DNA from: Pseudomonas sp. B21-056
GTDB taxonomy: Bacteria; Pseudomonadota; Gammaproteobacteria; Pseudomonadales; Pseudomonadaceae
DNA: 64,000 nt
Direction: 5' to 3'
Assembly (NCBI RefSeq): GCF_026016325.1
Contig: NZ_CP087203.1
Span: forward strand, 2,790,001 to 2,854,000
Shown here: piece after piece, positions 37,939 to 50,700 of the stretch
Layout of the letters: each line of letters starts with the position of its first letter
How positions within the stretch are numbered: the first letter of the stretch is position 1
Translations under genes and position numbers: made by a program
The notes under the pieces: generated by a model
The model's database searches: none
Told to the model about the DNA's origin: nothing
Seen by the model: only the letters and a program-made list of their open reading frames with translations

Positions 37939-38318
37939 ATATTTCAAATATTAAAGGAATTGTCTTGGCTGGCGGTGCTGTTTCGAATACTCAACTGGTT
38001 GAATTGCAGAGTAAGCTAAATGTGCAGTTGCCAAGGGCTTACGTGCAATTGCTAGAGACAGCAAACGGTTTCTCCTTGCGCAATGGGTTGGTAATATATT
38101 CTTCTGATGAGCTTGTTGAGAGGAATGATACCCTCGAGGTGGAAAAATACGCGCCCGGCTATCTTGTGATAGGTGATGATAGTGGGGGGCGTTCTATAGT
38201 TGTTTCTTATACAGATGAAAGTGTTTTTTTGGTGGATCAAGGGAGTATGGATCCTGACGATTTTGAGAAAATCAGTCTGTCATTGTCTGAATGGGTTTCT
38301 GGTGGGTGTGCGTTTTAA
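37935..38318 (+). CDS. SUKH/SMI1-KNR4-type immunity protein
   Basis: ATG 37935 overlaps the toxin stop by ATGA, so it is translationally coupled. 127 residues. The pattern LNVQLPRAYVQLLETANGF, NGLVIYSSDEL, YAPGYLVIGDDSGGR, VFLVDQGSMDPDDF is typical of the SUKH superfamily (SMI1/KNR4), the commonest immunity fold beside nuclease-type polymorphic toxins. AT-rich like the toxin tip, so toxin and immunity probably moved as one cassette. It should bind and neutralise the SHH-type tip in the cytoplasm. Confidence 0.88.
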   Translation: MNISNIKGIVLAGGAVSNTQLVELQSKLNVQLPRAYVQLLETANGFSLRNGLVIYSSDELVERNDTLEVEKYAPGYLVIGDDSGGRSIVVSYTDESVFLVDQGSMDPDDFEKISLSLSEWVSGGCAF

Positions 38319-38393
38319 TGATTTGATACCTGGGAATTGCATTGTTATGTCGTCAATGTTGGTCAGAATACTTCGGGATAGAAGGGTTTAACT

Positions 38394-38672
38394 ATGGAGT
38401 CCAATTTCTTCAGCGGATTGCGTCAAATTACTGAGGACTGCAACGTGCTGGGCCTTCCTGTCTCAGAGTTGGCGTTCTCAATAATTTCTGCAGCAAAAAA
38501 ATATTCTGATGAAGAAATAATAGATGTCTTTTCTCGCCTGCCAAACGAGGTGGCGGTAGAGATCAGGCGACAGATTTCAGATTATGAAGTAACTGGGCAA
38601 TATTGCGCCGTTTCAAGTGCGGGTATAGCAGATTTTTCTGGATTGATGAGGCGTATTTCGCAATTGATCTGA
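38394..38672 (+). CDS. Small unrecognised protein in the immunity array
   Basis: ATG 38394 with GAAGGG upstream; 92 residues, AT-rich, soluble and mostly helical by inspection (LAFSIISAAKKYSDEEIIDVFSRL). No family recognised. Its size, composition and position 76 bp after the SUKH gene, between two toxin genes, suggest a second or orphan immunity protein. Confidence 0.6.
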   Translation: MESNFFSGLRQITEDCNVLGLPVSELAFSIISAAKKYSDEEIIDVFSRLPNEVAVEIRRQISDYEVTGQYCAVSSAGIADFSGLMRRISQLI

Positions 38673-38770
38673 AGTTTATTGTGTTTGTGTGATATATGGA
38701 TCGGTCTCGCAGAGGACGTAATAATTGCAGGGGCTGAAAAATAAAAGGGCTCTGGCAGTTGAAAATTAAA

Positions 38771-39034
38771 ATGAGCATAACAGAAAAATTTGAGTTGTCA
38801 GGTGGCGTTACGGTCCTGGCTTGTAAAGGTTGCAGTTCAAATGTCGATGTCATAGGTAAGCTGTTTCATCTCCTCTCCGGTGGTGAGATTCGACAAACTC
38901 TGACAATAGTTGGTGAGCGTAATATGCTAAATCAACAGTCGAACCTTGATCAAAAGGCTTTTGAAACACGGGACGTTGTGAATTTATCGCAAGACGAGGC
39001 GAGAAGTGGAAGCTGGAACTTGGTCGCAGAATAA
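38771..39034 (+). CDS. Small unrecognised ORF in the immunity array
   Basis: ATG 38771 (MSITEKFELSGG), 87 residues; an in-frame TTG lies 12 bp earlier. The ribosome site is weak. The first half looks like a real small protein (VTVLACKGCSSNVDVIG, with a CxxC-like CKGC). The tail is more random and may result from a broken reading frame. AT-rich. It could be a decayed immunity gene. The 230 bp after it hold no other gene that I can support. Confidence 0.4.
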   Translation: MSITEKFELSGGVTVLACKGCSSNVDVIGKLFHLLSGGEIRQTLTIVGERNMLNQQSNLDQKAFETRDVVNLSQDEARSGSWNLVAE

Positions 39035-39266
39035 ATCACAGATTCCTCATGGATGGAGAAACGGGAACGTAAAAGGGGCTGACCCAGAGGATCTCCACAA
39101 TCTACCCCAGGCCCTACATCTGCTGCATCACACTCGGAGCGTAACATTTGCTTGGACTCCGCCGGCGCTTGTTGAGCCTTCGGTGATGGTCGAAGCGATT
39201 CTTCATACGATGGGGGCAGCGAGGCATGTTCACGCCGAACGGCGATAGCTTGAATGGGGGGAAGCC

Positions 39267-39545
39267 ATGGTGATGAAGAAGTTAATGAGCTTGGATGAAA
39301 TGGAGCCAATAGCTAAGGAGGCGACGCGTCGGGCGTTAAATGAATATTCTGAGCCGTTGAAAGAAGACCAGGCCAATTGGACGCTGGGGAAGTTCGAAGG
39401 TGAGAACGAGGGCGTATTTGAGATTTACATACCTTCCGAGCAGCCTTTGGATGCAAAGGTGATTAGCCGAGCCCGAGTTGATCGCAGGTCCGGCGCGGTA
39501 AACGTCGAGGTCTTCTTGGAAAAAATAGCGACGGAGACATCATAA
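39267..39545 (+). CDS. Orphan immunity-like small protein
   Basis: ATG 39267 with GGGGGGAAG just upstream; 92 residues. WTLGKFEGENEGVFEIYIPS followed by AKVISRARVDRRSGAVNVEV has the strand pattern of small NTF2-fold or related immunity proteins seen in polymorphic-toxin loci, but I cannot assign the family firmly. It has no matching toxin beside it. It may protect against a toxin tip lost from this locus or carried by sister strains. Confidence 0.5.
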   Translation: MVMKKLMSLDEMEPIAKEATRRALNEYSEPLKEDQANWTLGKFEGENEGVFEIYIPSEQPLDAKVISRARVDRRSGAVNVEVFLEKIATETS

Positions 39546-39599
39546 TTTCGCTCGACCGTTGGAGCTCCTGTCATACCGTTGCTCTGGGGCTACGTTAAT

Positions 39600-39761
39600 C
39601 TAGTCACCGGATGGGCGGTATGTCTGCTCAAGTGACGGCTCGAAGTCCTCACATTTAAAGCCCACTTTCTTCAGATCAATCAGGAGGTTTCCGGCTTCAA
39701 CAAGCTTCCTTGTGAAAATCGTTATTGCGCCTCCGCCCCCCGCATTCCTTGGTCGCGCCCT
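39600..39761 (-). pseudogene. Truncated opposite-strand gene tail at the duplication junction
   Basis: On the minus strand a frame of about 53 codons ends at TAG 39600-39602 and reads protein-like text such as GGAITIFTRKLVEAGNLLID then LKKVGFKCEDFEP and LEQTYRPSGD. It has no start codon, and an in-frame TAG (39762-39764) lies upstream, 2-3 bases from where similarity to the leader of the first Rhs-like copy begins. I read it as the C-terminal end of a gene cut off when the second toxin copy arrived. The family is unknown. Confidence 0.4.
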
Positions 39762-39770
39762 CTAGTCCTG

Positions 39771-42700
39771 AATATTTTCCATCCCCCCTAAACTTTTTCT
39801 GAAATCCCGGCATAAGCACTGTCAGTAGCGCTGCTTGGCCGTTCGGCTGGCAGCCAATTTTTTGAGCCACTCAGTCGGCTCGACTTCGTCGGGGGAGTTA
39901 AGGGATATGGTTGCCATCGTTGCCGGTAATGGACTAGGGCTGTTCAACACGTCGTTGAATTCGCTGGGAGGCAGCGGCGTGGGTGGCCAGGGTAACCTGG
40001 GGCAGGCCGGCGGCCAGGCGCTGGTCAATGTCAGCAATGGCAACCTCGTGCTGCGCTTCACCGACGAACAGTTGTCCGGCCTGGGCCAGGATCTGCTGCA
40101 GACCCGTACCTACAACACCCAAGGCGGCTTGAGCGACGGTGATGCCGACGGCTGGCGTTGGGATGGCGAGCGCAACCTGGTCCTGACTGGCACTGTGAAC
40201 ACGGTTGGTAGCCAGGTGACGCGGACGACGGGCGATGGTCACCAGACGGTCTATCAATGGAACGGCAGCCGCTATCAATCGACCGAAGGTGATGGCGCTC
40301 ACGACACCGTCACCTGGGATGCCAATGCCAGTCAGATGCTCTGGACCGACGGCTCGCGACGCATCGTCGAACGCTACGACAGCAATGGACGGTTGCTGTC
40401 CACCACCGATGCCAACGGCACTCAGATCAACTACGGCTACGATGCCAATGGGCGTTTGAGCAGCGTTGAGGACAGTTCCGGTCAGGCACTGGTGCTGAAT
40501 TACAATGCGGTCGGCAAGCTGGAGCGCGTGGATACGCGCAGCGCTGTGGGTGGCGCGCTGACTCAGCAGGTCTATTACGACTATGACGCCCAGGGTCGGT
40601 TGATCAGTGTCAGTACGGATCTGAGTCCCGAAGACAACAGCATTGCCGACGGCAACGTCTATCGCACCGACTACACCTATGACGGGGCCAGTTTCCGTAT
40701 CGCCAGTGTCGTGCAAAGTGACGGCACCTCGGCCAGCTTCACGTACCAGTTGCTGGACGGTGAGTACCGGGTCCAAACGGTGAGCGATGGCTCCGGCACC
40801 ACGACATTCAGCTACGACCTCGCGAATAACCGTACCGATGTGCTCAATGGCCTGGGCCAGCAGTGGAGCTATTTCTACGATGCCGATGATCGTCTGATCG
40901 AGGTGCAGACCCCGGCGGTCAATGGTCAGCGGCTGTCCACGCGCTATGCCTATGATCTGGATGGCAATGTCACCAGCATCACGGATGGGCGCGGTAACAC
41001 CATCACCTATCAGTATGATGCGAACGGCAATGCGCTGCTGGAGCGCGATGCGACGGGTACCACCGTTGCGCGCACCTACAGCGCAGATAACCAATTGCTC
41101 AATGAAATCCGCTACAGCGCGGCAGCGATTTTCAACAATGCCACCGGCCTTTGGACGGAGCCGCCTGCCAGTACCGCCCAGGTCACCCGATTGGCCTACG
41201 ACAGCGATAACCGGGTGCGCTTCATGGTCGATGGGCGTGGACAGGTCACGGAGTACCGCTATAACGCCGCCGGACTCAAAATCCAGGAAATCAGCTACGG
41301 GGATGCGTTGTTCGCGCTGACCGGGCTAGCCCCCGAGGCAGAGCTGACAGAAGCGCAATTGGCAACGTGGGCGGATGCGCGAGACAAAACCCATTCGACC
41401 CTGACCGAACTGAATTATGACTACCGTGGCAACCTGAGCCGCCGGATTACGTACGGTGCAGTCAATGCAGCTGGCGTTGGGACGCAGGAGAGCAGTACCA
41501 GCGTCACCGAGTATATCTACAGCCAACACGGCCAACTCTTACAGACGCTCGTAGCACGAGGGATGGACCGTAGCCAAAAAACCATCCTGAGTTCGATCGT
41601 TTACGACGGCCTAGGCCGCGTGATCAGCCAGACCGACTCGGCCGGTACCCGGACGACGGCTTACAACGGCACCAACCGTACGGTGGCGGTTACCAACGGT
41701 TCCAGCATGACCGTTACGCAAACCTACGACAGCAAGGGCCAACTACTCAGCCTGACGCAAACCGCCGCAGGCCAAACACCGCGTTCCACTTCATACGTCT
41801 ACGACGCCGCGGGTCGGCAAGTCATGGTCCAGGACGCAACGGGCGCACGTAGCTACACGTTCTACGACGAGGTGGGGCGAGTCAGTGCCCAGGTCGATGG
41901 CATCGGCGCGGTGACGGAGTACAGCTACAACGCGGCTGGACAACGCGTTCAGGAAAAACGCTACGCGACCCTAGTCGATACATCGACCTGGTACAACGGA
42001 ACCGCCGTCGTCGGCGACTTGAATCCGGTCACTAATTCCGCTGATCGCCTGACGACCCTGTCTTATGACAATGCAGGCCGGTTAAGCACCCGCACGGATG
42101 CCATCGGCACCCTGACCACCTTCACTTACGACGGTCAAGGACGGCTGATCCAGCAGCAGACCGGCGACCGCTCGACACGATTCTTCTACGACGCCAGTGG
42201 ACACCAGAGCGGTCAATTGGATGCCGAAGGTTACCTGCGTGAAAACCGCTACGACGCCACAGGCCGGCTGATCCAGAGCATCCGCTACGCAACCCAGACC
42301 TTGGCCGCCAATCGGGCCAGCGGCACCCTCGACCAGTTGCGCCAGACCTCTGCGAATGACTTGTCGAGCTGGTATTTCTACGACACGGCCGGTCGGCAAA
42401 TCGGCAGCGTCGATGAAAAACAATTCGTCACCGAAACGGTGTACGACGAAGCGGGCAATACCCAACAAACGATTCGTTATGCCACGGCCTATACCGCCGC
42501 GATTTCTGATATGACGGCATTTGCCACAATCAAAACCGCAGTAAGTGTGGGTCCCTTACAAACAACGACCACGATTTTTGACGAGCAGGGACGAGTGGCC
42601 CAACGTGTCGCCACCGATGGCACAATCACCGCGTACGAGTACGACTCGGCCGGTCGCCTGGTGCGCGAAACCCAGGCCCAGGGCACGACCGAGGAGCGTA

Positions 42701-45700
42701 GCGTCCGCACCCGGTATGACGCCTTCGGACAAACCATCGGCAAGCTGCTGGGTGAAGCATCGGCGCGTATAACCACTGGCATGAGCGACACCGAAGTCGC
42801 CGCGATTTATGCGCAATACGGCCTGACTTACCAATACGACGCGCTGGGCCGGGTAGCCAGCGCCAGCGACGCGTTGGGTAACCGGACCTTTTCCTACTAT
42901 GACGCCGAGGGGCGGTTGACCCATGTGGTCAACGCACTGGGCGAAGTCAGCGAGACGGTGTACAGCGCCTTCGGCGATGTTCGCGAGCGTACGGCATTCA
43001 CTGGGCGCCTGGCCGATACGGACACGGCCACACTCTCAGGCGGGGTATTGAATGCCCAACTGAAAACCCTGGTGCAAGCGATCCGCAACGCGAACAGCGA
43101 CAACCGACGCACCTACGACTATGACACCCGCGGTCTGCTGACCTCCACGACTGACGCACTCGGGTACGTGACCCGTTACGGTTACAACGCCTTCGGCAAC
43201 CAGACCTCCGTCACTCGAACCGTCTCGGCGGGCAACACGGTCACCAGCAGCACAACGTATAACAGCCGAGGAGAGCAGATCGGTCGTGTTGACGATGTAG
43301 GCGGGCTCGCCCGCAGCACTGCGATCAGCTACGACGCCTTTGGAAGAGTACTGACCACTACCGACGGCCGCGGATTGGTCAGTTCCACGAGCTATGACCA
43401 GAGCGGGCGGATCATCACGACAACCAACACACTGGGGCAAAGTCGCAGCAGTGAATACGACGCCTTGGGCCGGGTCTTCAGGCAAATTGATGCCTTGGGC
43501 CGGACGACCAGCTACCGATACAACGACAGTGACCGCAGTCTGACCGTGACCACGCCGGATGGCGTCAGTGTGACCACCGTCAATACCCGCCATGGCCAGA
43601 CGTTGACATTCACCGATGGCAGCGGCAACACCACCCGCTATGCGTACGACAAGAATGGCCAGGTCACCAGCGTTCTGGATGGCTTGGGCCGTGAAACAAG
43701 CAATGCCTACGACGAAGCGGGCAACCTGCTGGGTGTGACTGATGCCTTGGGGCGCACGACCCGGTACGGCTACGACGCCGCCAACCGCATGCTGACCCGC
43801 ACCGATGCCGCCAACAGCGTAACCCGTTACACTTTCGACGGTCAGGGGCGACGCATTCAAGTGGTTGAGGCCGAAGGGAGTGCGGTGCCGAAAATCACCG
43901 CCTATGCCTACGACAGTAACGGCCAGACGCTGGTCGTTACCCAGGACCCGGCGGGCCTGCAGCTCACCACGACCTACAGCTATGACGGGCTTGGTAATCA
44001 GGTCCAGGTTACTCGAGGCACCGTAGCCAACCCAAACCAGCAAAACACCCTGTACGAATTCGACAATCTGGGCCGCCGCATCAGTGAGCGCCAGGATCCG
44101 ACCGGGCTGAATCTGACCACCCAATATCGCTACAACGGCAATGACCAGGTTACGCGCAAGATCGATGCGGCGGGCAACAGCACCTGGTATGTCTATGACA
44201 ACGCAGGGCAACTGAGTGAAACGGTCAATGCGTTGGGCGGCGTGACCCGTAATCGCTACGACGCGGCCGGTAATCTGCTCAGCACCACGCATTACGCCAC
44301 GGCACTGGATTCGAATACGCTTGCCAGTTTTGGTGATGGGATACTCAGCGTCGCCGTGACACTCGATGCCACGCACGACCAGACAACGACCTACGTCTAC
44401 GACGACGTCGGCCGGGTGCGCTATAGCATCAACGCGTTGAATCAGATCAGCGAAACGATCTACGACGCCAATGGCCGTGTCAGCGAAACCCGCCAGTACG
44501 ACAAGGCCATTGCCGCCAATGCCCCTAGAACCTTGGCTGGTACCGCTGCTGCCTTAGTCGCATCCGGCGCGCAAGCGCGCAGTACGCGCTCGGTTTACGA
44601 TGCAGCCGGCCAGCTCCTGAGCATCACTGACGCGGCTGGAAAGGTCGAATCCTACACCTACGACGCCGTGGGCAACCGCCTGACCCTGACCAACAAGAAT
44701 GGCTCAGTCTGGAACTACCGTTACGACAACCTCAATCGACTGGTGCTGGAGATTGCACCGGCGATCAGTGTCGCCAGTATGGATGCCAATGGTGTGGTGA
44801 CCACGAAGACGGCGTTGCCTATCACCGTCATCACCTACGACGCCTTGGGCAATATCAGCACGCGTACCGTGGGACGGTTGCGCAGCAGCCTGGATGCCAC
44901 TGCGTCGACGGACGATTTGAGTCAGGCCCGCACGACCCGCTACGCCTACGATGCGGTGGGGCATCAGGTGCTGATCACGTCGCCCGGCTGGTACAACAAA
45001 ACCACTGGCGCCTTCCAACAGGCCTCCGACGGTAGCGCCAACACCTTTCAGATCACCACCGAAGTTACTTACGATGCCCTCGGCAATGCCGTGCGCAATC
45101 GGGTGCGCATCAACAATACCGGCGTGGTGGCCACTGATTTTGTCGACAGCTATAAGGTCTACGACAGCCTTGGCCAACTGACACACGACATAGATGCTCT
45201 CAAGGGTGTCACGGCCTACACCTACGATGCCCAGGGTAATCGTCTGACCACCAAGCGCTACGCCAATGCGCTGAACCTGGCCGTCCCTGCGATGGGTTAT
45301 TACGCCAGTGCGAACCTGACGGCGACGACCCTGGTGCCTAACGCAACCCAGGACCGAACGCTGACCACTCGCTATGACGCGCTGGGACGTAAAGTCTCGG
45401 TGCAGCAGGACCAAGTCAGCCTTTACAGCTTCACGGGCACGGTTAGCACTTCGACGTTAATAACCGCAGCCCCAACCACGTTGTACAGCTACGACGCCTT
45501 CGGCCAATTGGTTCGTGAAACCCAGGTCGCGCGCAACGCCAGCGGTGCGACCGTGATGACCGGCACCAGCAGCGTTCATTACTACGATCAGGTCGGCAAC
45601 CGCATCGGCAGCGTGGATGCGCTGGGCAATTACACGCGCATGGAATACGACGCCCAAGGCAAGCTCAGACGTCAGGTGGAATACGCCAATGCATTGACCA

Positions 45701-48700
45701 CCTGGAATGAAAACAGCATCCCAAGCACACCGGTCGCCAGCGCCAATGACCGCAGTACTCGCTACGACTACGACGCGATGGGCCGCTTGAGCCAGGTCAC
45801 TCAGGAAAGTGTGCGTTATTGGCAGCAGACCATTAACGCCACAAACGGTGTCGTCTCAGCGACTGCGGTGATGGGCAATCTGGTGGTCAGTCGCTTGACC
45901 TACGACGGCGTGGGCAACACCCGCACGGTGACCGACGCTGCCGGCAACGTGACCACCACCGATTACAACGCACTAGGGCAAGTCAGCCAAGTCACGGAAC
46001 CGGCGCGGGTAACCGCAAAAAGTGGGACGGTCAATCCATTTGCTTCGGCCGTGGTCCTGGCTTCGCCGGTCACGACCTATGCGGTCAACGCCTTTGGCCA
46101 GGTCCTGAGTGAAACGCGTACCGCTGGCCGTGCAGGCGACATCGTCCAGGCTGGACTGACCCAGACTACCCGCACTCGCTATGACGCCGCCGGTTATGAA
46201 GTTCAGGAAATCGACGCTGCCGGTTCCGCGCAGAACTACAAGGTCGATGTCGCCGGCCGTCGTCTGGAAGAAAGCCGGCAGGTCAGCGCCACCTTGAGTG
46301 CCTGGACCTCCGGTGGGACAGCCGTCAGCTATAACCAGACCTTGAAGCGTACCTTCGAGTACGACGCGCTTGGTCAGCAGGCTGCCACCGTCGACTGGTA
46401 TACCGTCGCCGATGGTACGGCGCAGAGTACCCGTAACAGTGTGCTCTATAATCGCTTCGGCGAAGTCACGCAGAAACTGCTCAACGGCAACCTGTTCGCC
46501 AGCTATGACTACGATCAGGCCGGGCGTGTCATCCAACAACAAGATGCCCAAGGCATCAGCCAGTTGGCCTACGACCTGTCCGGCAAGGCCAGTCGCAGCA
46601 TCCAGCTCGGCGATGCCGCAACCGCGGCCGATGACCGTATTAGCTACGTGCGCAACGATCTGCTTGGTCGCGCCCTCGAACTGCACCTGCCGGCCTTTGA
46701 AGCGAACCTCAATGCCGACACGCTGAACAACGTCACGCTGACGTTGACCACCCCCATCATCCGTCAGGCCTACGACCGCTGGGGCAACATGCTCAGCCGC
46801 ACGGATGCGCGAGGCTATGTCACCACCTACACCTACGACCACAACAACAAGCAACTGACTGAAACCCTACCGGTCACTGACATTTTGCGTGAAAATGGCA
46901 CCAGCTATCGCGCCAGCCTGATCCATGAAAAGCGTTACGACGGTTTGGGGCAGTTGATTCAGGAAACGGATCTGGTGGGGCCTTACAGTGGCGTCACTGG
47001 CAACACTCTGCTGCGGACCCGTCAGCATGTGTACAACCAGGCTGGGGAACTGATCCGTGATGTCGATGCCCTGGGCTATTCGCGCAGTTACTTGGTCGAC
47101 AGCAACGGTAACCGGGTGGCGACAAAGGATGCGCTGGGGACGGTGCTGGTGGATGCTTATGACGCCATGGATCGTCAGTTGAGCCACGGCATCATTCGCA
47201 GTGGCGTGGCGGTCACACTGTTGACCAATCAATACGATCAGGCGGGGCGGTTGTATGGCGAAATCAGTGGGGCCAGCGCTGTCGAGGAAACCCTCAACAG
47301 CGTCGCCAACGCCAACTTTTCCAGCACTACCACCGGCGTTGCGGGTAATACCAGGTACAGCTTGTACGACGAGCGCGGCAATATTGTTAAAACGCGTAAC
47401 GAGTCGAAAATTGAGAAGACCATCGAGTACGACGTCAACAACCGCAAGGTTAAAGAGACTGATGGACTGAATGGAGTTTTGACTTGGTCCTACGACACTG
47501 AGGATTTCGGGCTTCTCAGCAGCCGTAAGGACTTGGGCGGGCGGGTGTACAGCTTTACCTATAATGGCTTTGGACAACTCATCAGAGAAGGTCTGACTAC
47601 TGCCAGCGGGGCGGGGCCGGACAAAATTTACAGCTACTACGGCAATGGTCTGGCCAAGACCATCGTCGAGGGCACCGTCACCAGGAGTGCTGCGGGGACA
47701 GTGACCGCCGAAGATTCGCGCACCTCGACCTATGCCTATGATCTGAGCGGAAATCGCATAAGGGAGATCAACAGCGGGCGTTATCTGAACGGGGCTGTTT
47801 CCCAGGTAAGCAGCAACGAAGTGCGCAGCAAGTTCGATGAGCAGGGGAGACTGAAGGAGCTCAAGGCGCCTTCGGGTAATCAACTTGTGGGGGCGCTCGG
47901 CACCCAGTATACCTTGGCCAGCACAGCGAGGCTGGATTCACTGAAGTATGACTACGATGAAATGGGTAACCGTCGGCGCGTTTATCTAGATACAACTAAT
48001 CAGTCTGGCAGTCGCAAGATCGTCGATGACTGGTACAAGTTTGATCTGGAAGATCGGGCTTTGATTGTGGAAGGCTATTTGAAAAATGGCAAAATTGTCG
48101 CCGGTACGGTGCAAGGTAGGAGTTCTGTTAGCGGAAGCCCTACTGTGAGTGTCGCGGCAAAAGGCTACTCCATCAGTTATGACGTGCTCGGAAGACGACA
48201 AAGCTCCGAGCGTTGGCAGGCGGCCATATATGAGGAAAAGAGAGATGGGGCTAAACCTGTAGATTGGACATACTGGCAGGTATATAGCGGCGATACCTAT
48301 CTACGTTCGACCTATATCTATAACGATCTGGGGCAGGTTTCAACTATCGCAGGTGCGCAAGTGGCTCGTGCTGGTGTGTCCGATACTACCATGGCAACTA
48401 AAAGTATAGTCGGAGGTTCGTACTATAAAAAAGTCACCTACGCCGCACTCGGCAGGGCATATACTCTTTTTTCCGCCACTTATGATGAGCGCGGCAATCG
48501 TGCCCGACAAGCTGATTACTCTTATAGCTGGAAAGGTGGCGAAACCTCACTTGCGAGCAGTGCAAGTAGTATCTACAACTATCGCGGCGACGCTCAGGCG
48601 CTTAGCGAATTGAAATATAGTGGTGGCGTATTAACTCAGGCAAATTATTTCAATGAGCTTGGTATGTTGGATGCCGTAGGCAATCAACGGGCCTATCGTT

Positions 48701-50700
48701 ACGTTGCCTATAATGCAAATGGCAGTATTAACCATCGGGGAAATTTCAGCGCCGGGCAGATGGCGTTCGATGGCTATAAGGAAAGCCAGGCCACGATAAC
48801 CCGTACCAATGGCGGCTCGCCAGGCACCACAACCAACACGTACTCCGCTCGCGGCGAACTTCTGCAGAGCGTTGGCACCGGTGGGAACGTCTTTACCCGC
48901 GGACTCGCAACCAATGCCGAAGGGCGGCTGATTGCGCGCCGAGAGTCTTCCGGAGTAGCCCAGACCTACCTGTACTATCAAGGCGCTGCTCTGGCGAACA
49001 TCGGCAATGCCTCCGCCCCGGAAGTCAGCGATACCTTCACCCCAATCTCTCCTGACTATCCAGGGCGCACCCCCAGCAACTACGTCGTCAATCAGGGCGA
49101 CACGCTGGAAAGCATCGCCCAGAGCGTCTGGGGTGATTCCGGTATGTGGTACCTGATCGCCGACGCCAATGGCCTGGCCTCGAGCGACGAACTTACGCCC
49201 GGCGATAGTCTGAAAATCCCCAACGTGGTCAGCAGTACGCACAACGACGCGACCACGTTCAAGCCATACGACCCCGATGATGTCATCGGCAACATCAACC
49301 CCAGCCCGAAAGCACCACCACCGCCCAAGCCCAAGAAAAAGAAAAGCGGGGGGCTGGCAACTATTGTGATGGTGGTGGTGGCTGTGGTCGCAACGGTGTT
49401 CACTGCGGGGGCCGCCACAGCGGTGCTCAGCGGAGCAGCCACCACCCTTGGCGGCGCGGCCGCCGCAGGTACTGCTGCACTGTCTGCCGCCGCGGCAGGA
49501 ACGGCTGCCACTATTAGTCTTGGCGGTGCAATCATCGGGGCTGCCGTGGGTAGCGCGGTTTCCCAGGCGGTTGGCATGGGCATGGGCGCGGTGGATAAAT
49601 TCTCCTGGGGGCAAGTAGCTGTCAGCGGGATTACCGGGGGGCTCACTTACGGAATCACATCCGGCATCAATACATTGGCACAAGGCGCTCAGCCAGGTTC
49701 CTGGGCCCAAACCGCGGCCAGTGCCGCCAGAACCTATACAGCTCAAGGCGTCTTTAACTATGCCACCAGCCAAGTCGCCAATCGCATCGCTGGTCTTGAT
49801 ACCTCATTCAGTTGGCGAGGTGTCGCCGCGTCGGCTGCGGGGGCAACTATCGCAGGGTATGTAGGGGGCGGTGGTCAAGGCTTGTTGAGTTCAGGCATAC
49901 GTGGGCAAGTGAGTGCCTACGCTTCGGCGGCTATCAAAGACAAATGGTTTGGCGGTGGACGGCCTGATTACGGTCAGGTTGCGGCGGATGCTTTTGGTAA
50001 TACGCTGGGCAACTTCTTCGTGGATCAATTGGGTCAACCTTCGGAAGAGACGGTGCAACGGGCAATGACGTTGTCTGGGTTGCCGGATGATGAGGTTTAT
50101 AGGGACGCTGTCGGCCGGCTGGTGGCCAACGGAGCAACTCCCGAAGTTGTGGGGGAAATCCACAACGACCCAGGACTAAGATCGACGCTGCTTCACCCAA
50201 CGCGACCTGGCGAGAATGGCGCTTACCTGAGGTATGAGGGCGATGGGGTATGGGTAGGCATACCACCTGTTCAGGAGCCGATCACTTACTCCGTTGATAA
50301 TGTCGAAGGCGTTTCGTATCTCAACGGAAATAGCACCTGGGTGGATTGGGCAAACAACGTCACTCCCCCGGTCCATGAAGGCCTGGTCAGCGTTGCCAGC
50401 TTCGCCCGGGCACACGAGGGTGCGACCACTCTGATCAGTTATGCGGCGCAGGCGGTCAGTTTCGCGATGGCGGCGCCGATGGCGACTGCGCGCGTCATCG
50501 CGAACGAGGCGATTCTTGGCGCAGCGAAAAGTCAGATTCGCGATTATGCGATAGAGAAAGTCGGCGATTACTACCAATCCAAAGGCGTGTTAGCTGATAA
50601 TGCCGATACTCTTGCTACTGGTACTGTGTTTGGTGTAGAGACTATTGGCGGTAGCGTCATGGATGCTGTGAATGGCGCTAAGCGTTATGCGATGCAGATG
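39771..50700 (+). repeat. Large direct repeat, copy 2 (second Rhs-like gene and its leader)
   Basis: Counterpart of 25683-37494 in the same orientation, about 14.1 kb downstream. It includes the whole conserved leader (CCCCCTAAACTTT ... GTCGGGGGAGTT) and ends at ATGCAGATG, after which the toxin tips are unrelated. Confidence 0.9.
39789..39815 (+). promoter_or_regulatory. Sigma-28-like promoter motif upstream of the second Rhs-like gene
   Basis: TAAACTTT-N11-CGGCATAA, identical in both boxes and spacing to the motif before the first copy, while the spacer itself differs by one base. The conservation is expected from duplication but shows that the element was retained. Confidence 0.3.

Noticed and set aside
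39006..39248. An 80-codon plus-strand frame between the toxins
   Set aside because: No ribosome site; overlaps the previous ORF. It contains text resembling a decayed IS end (GGGGCTGACCCAGAGGATC), too weak to list as a feature.
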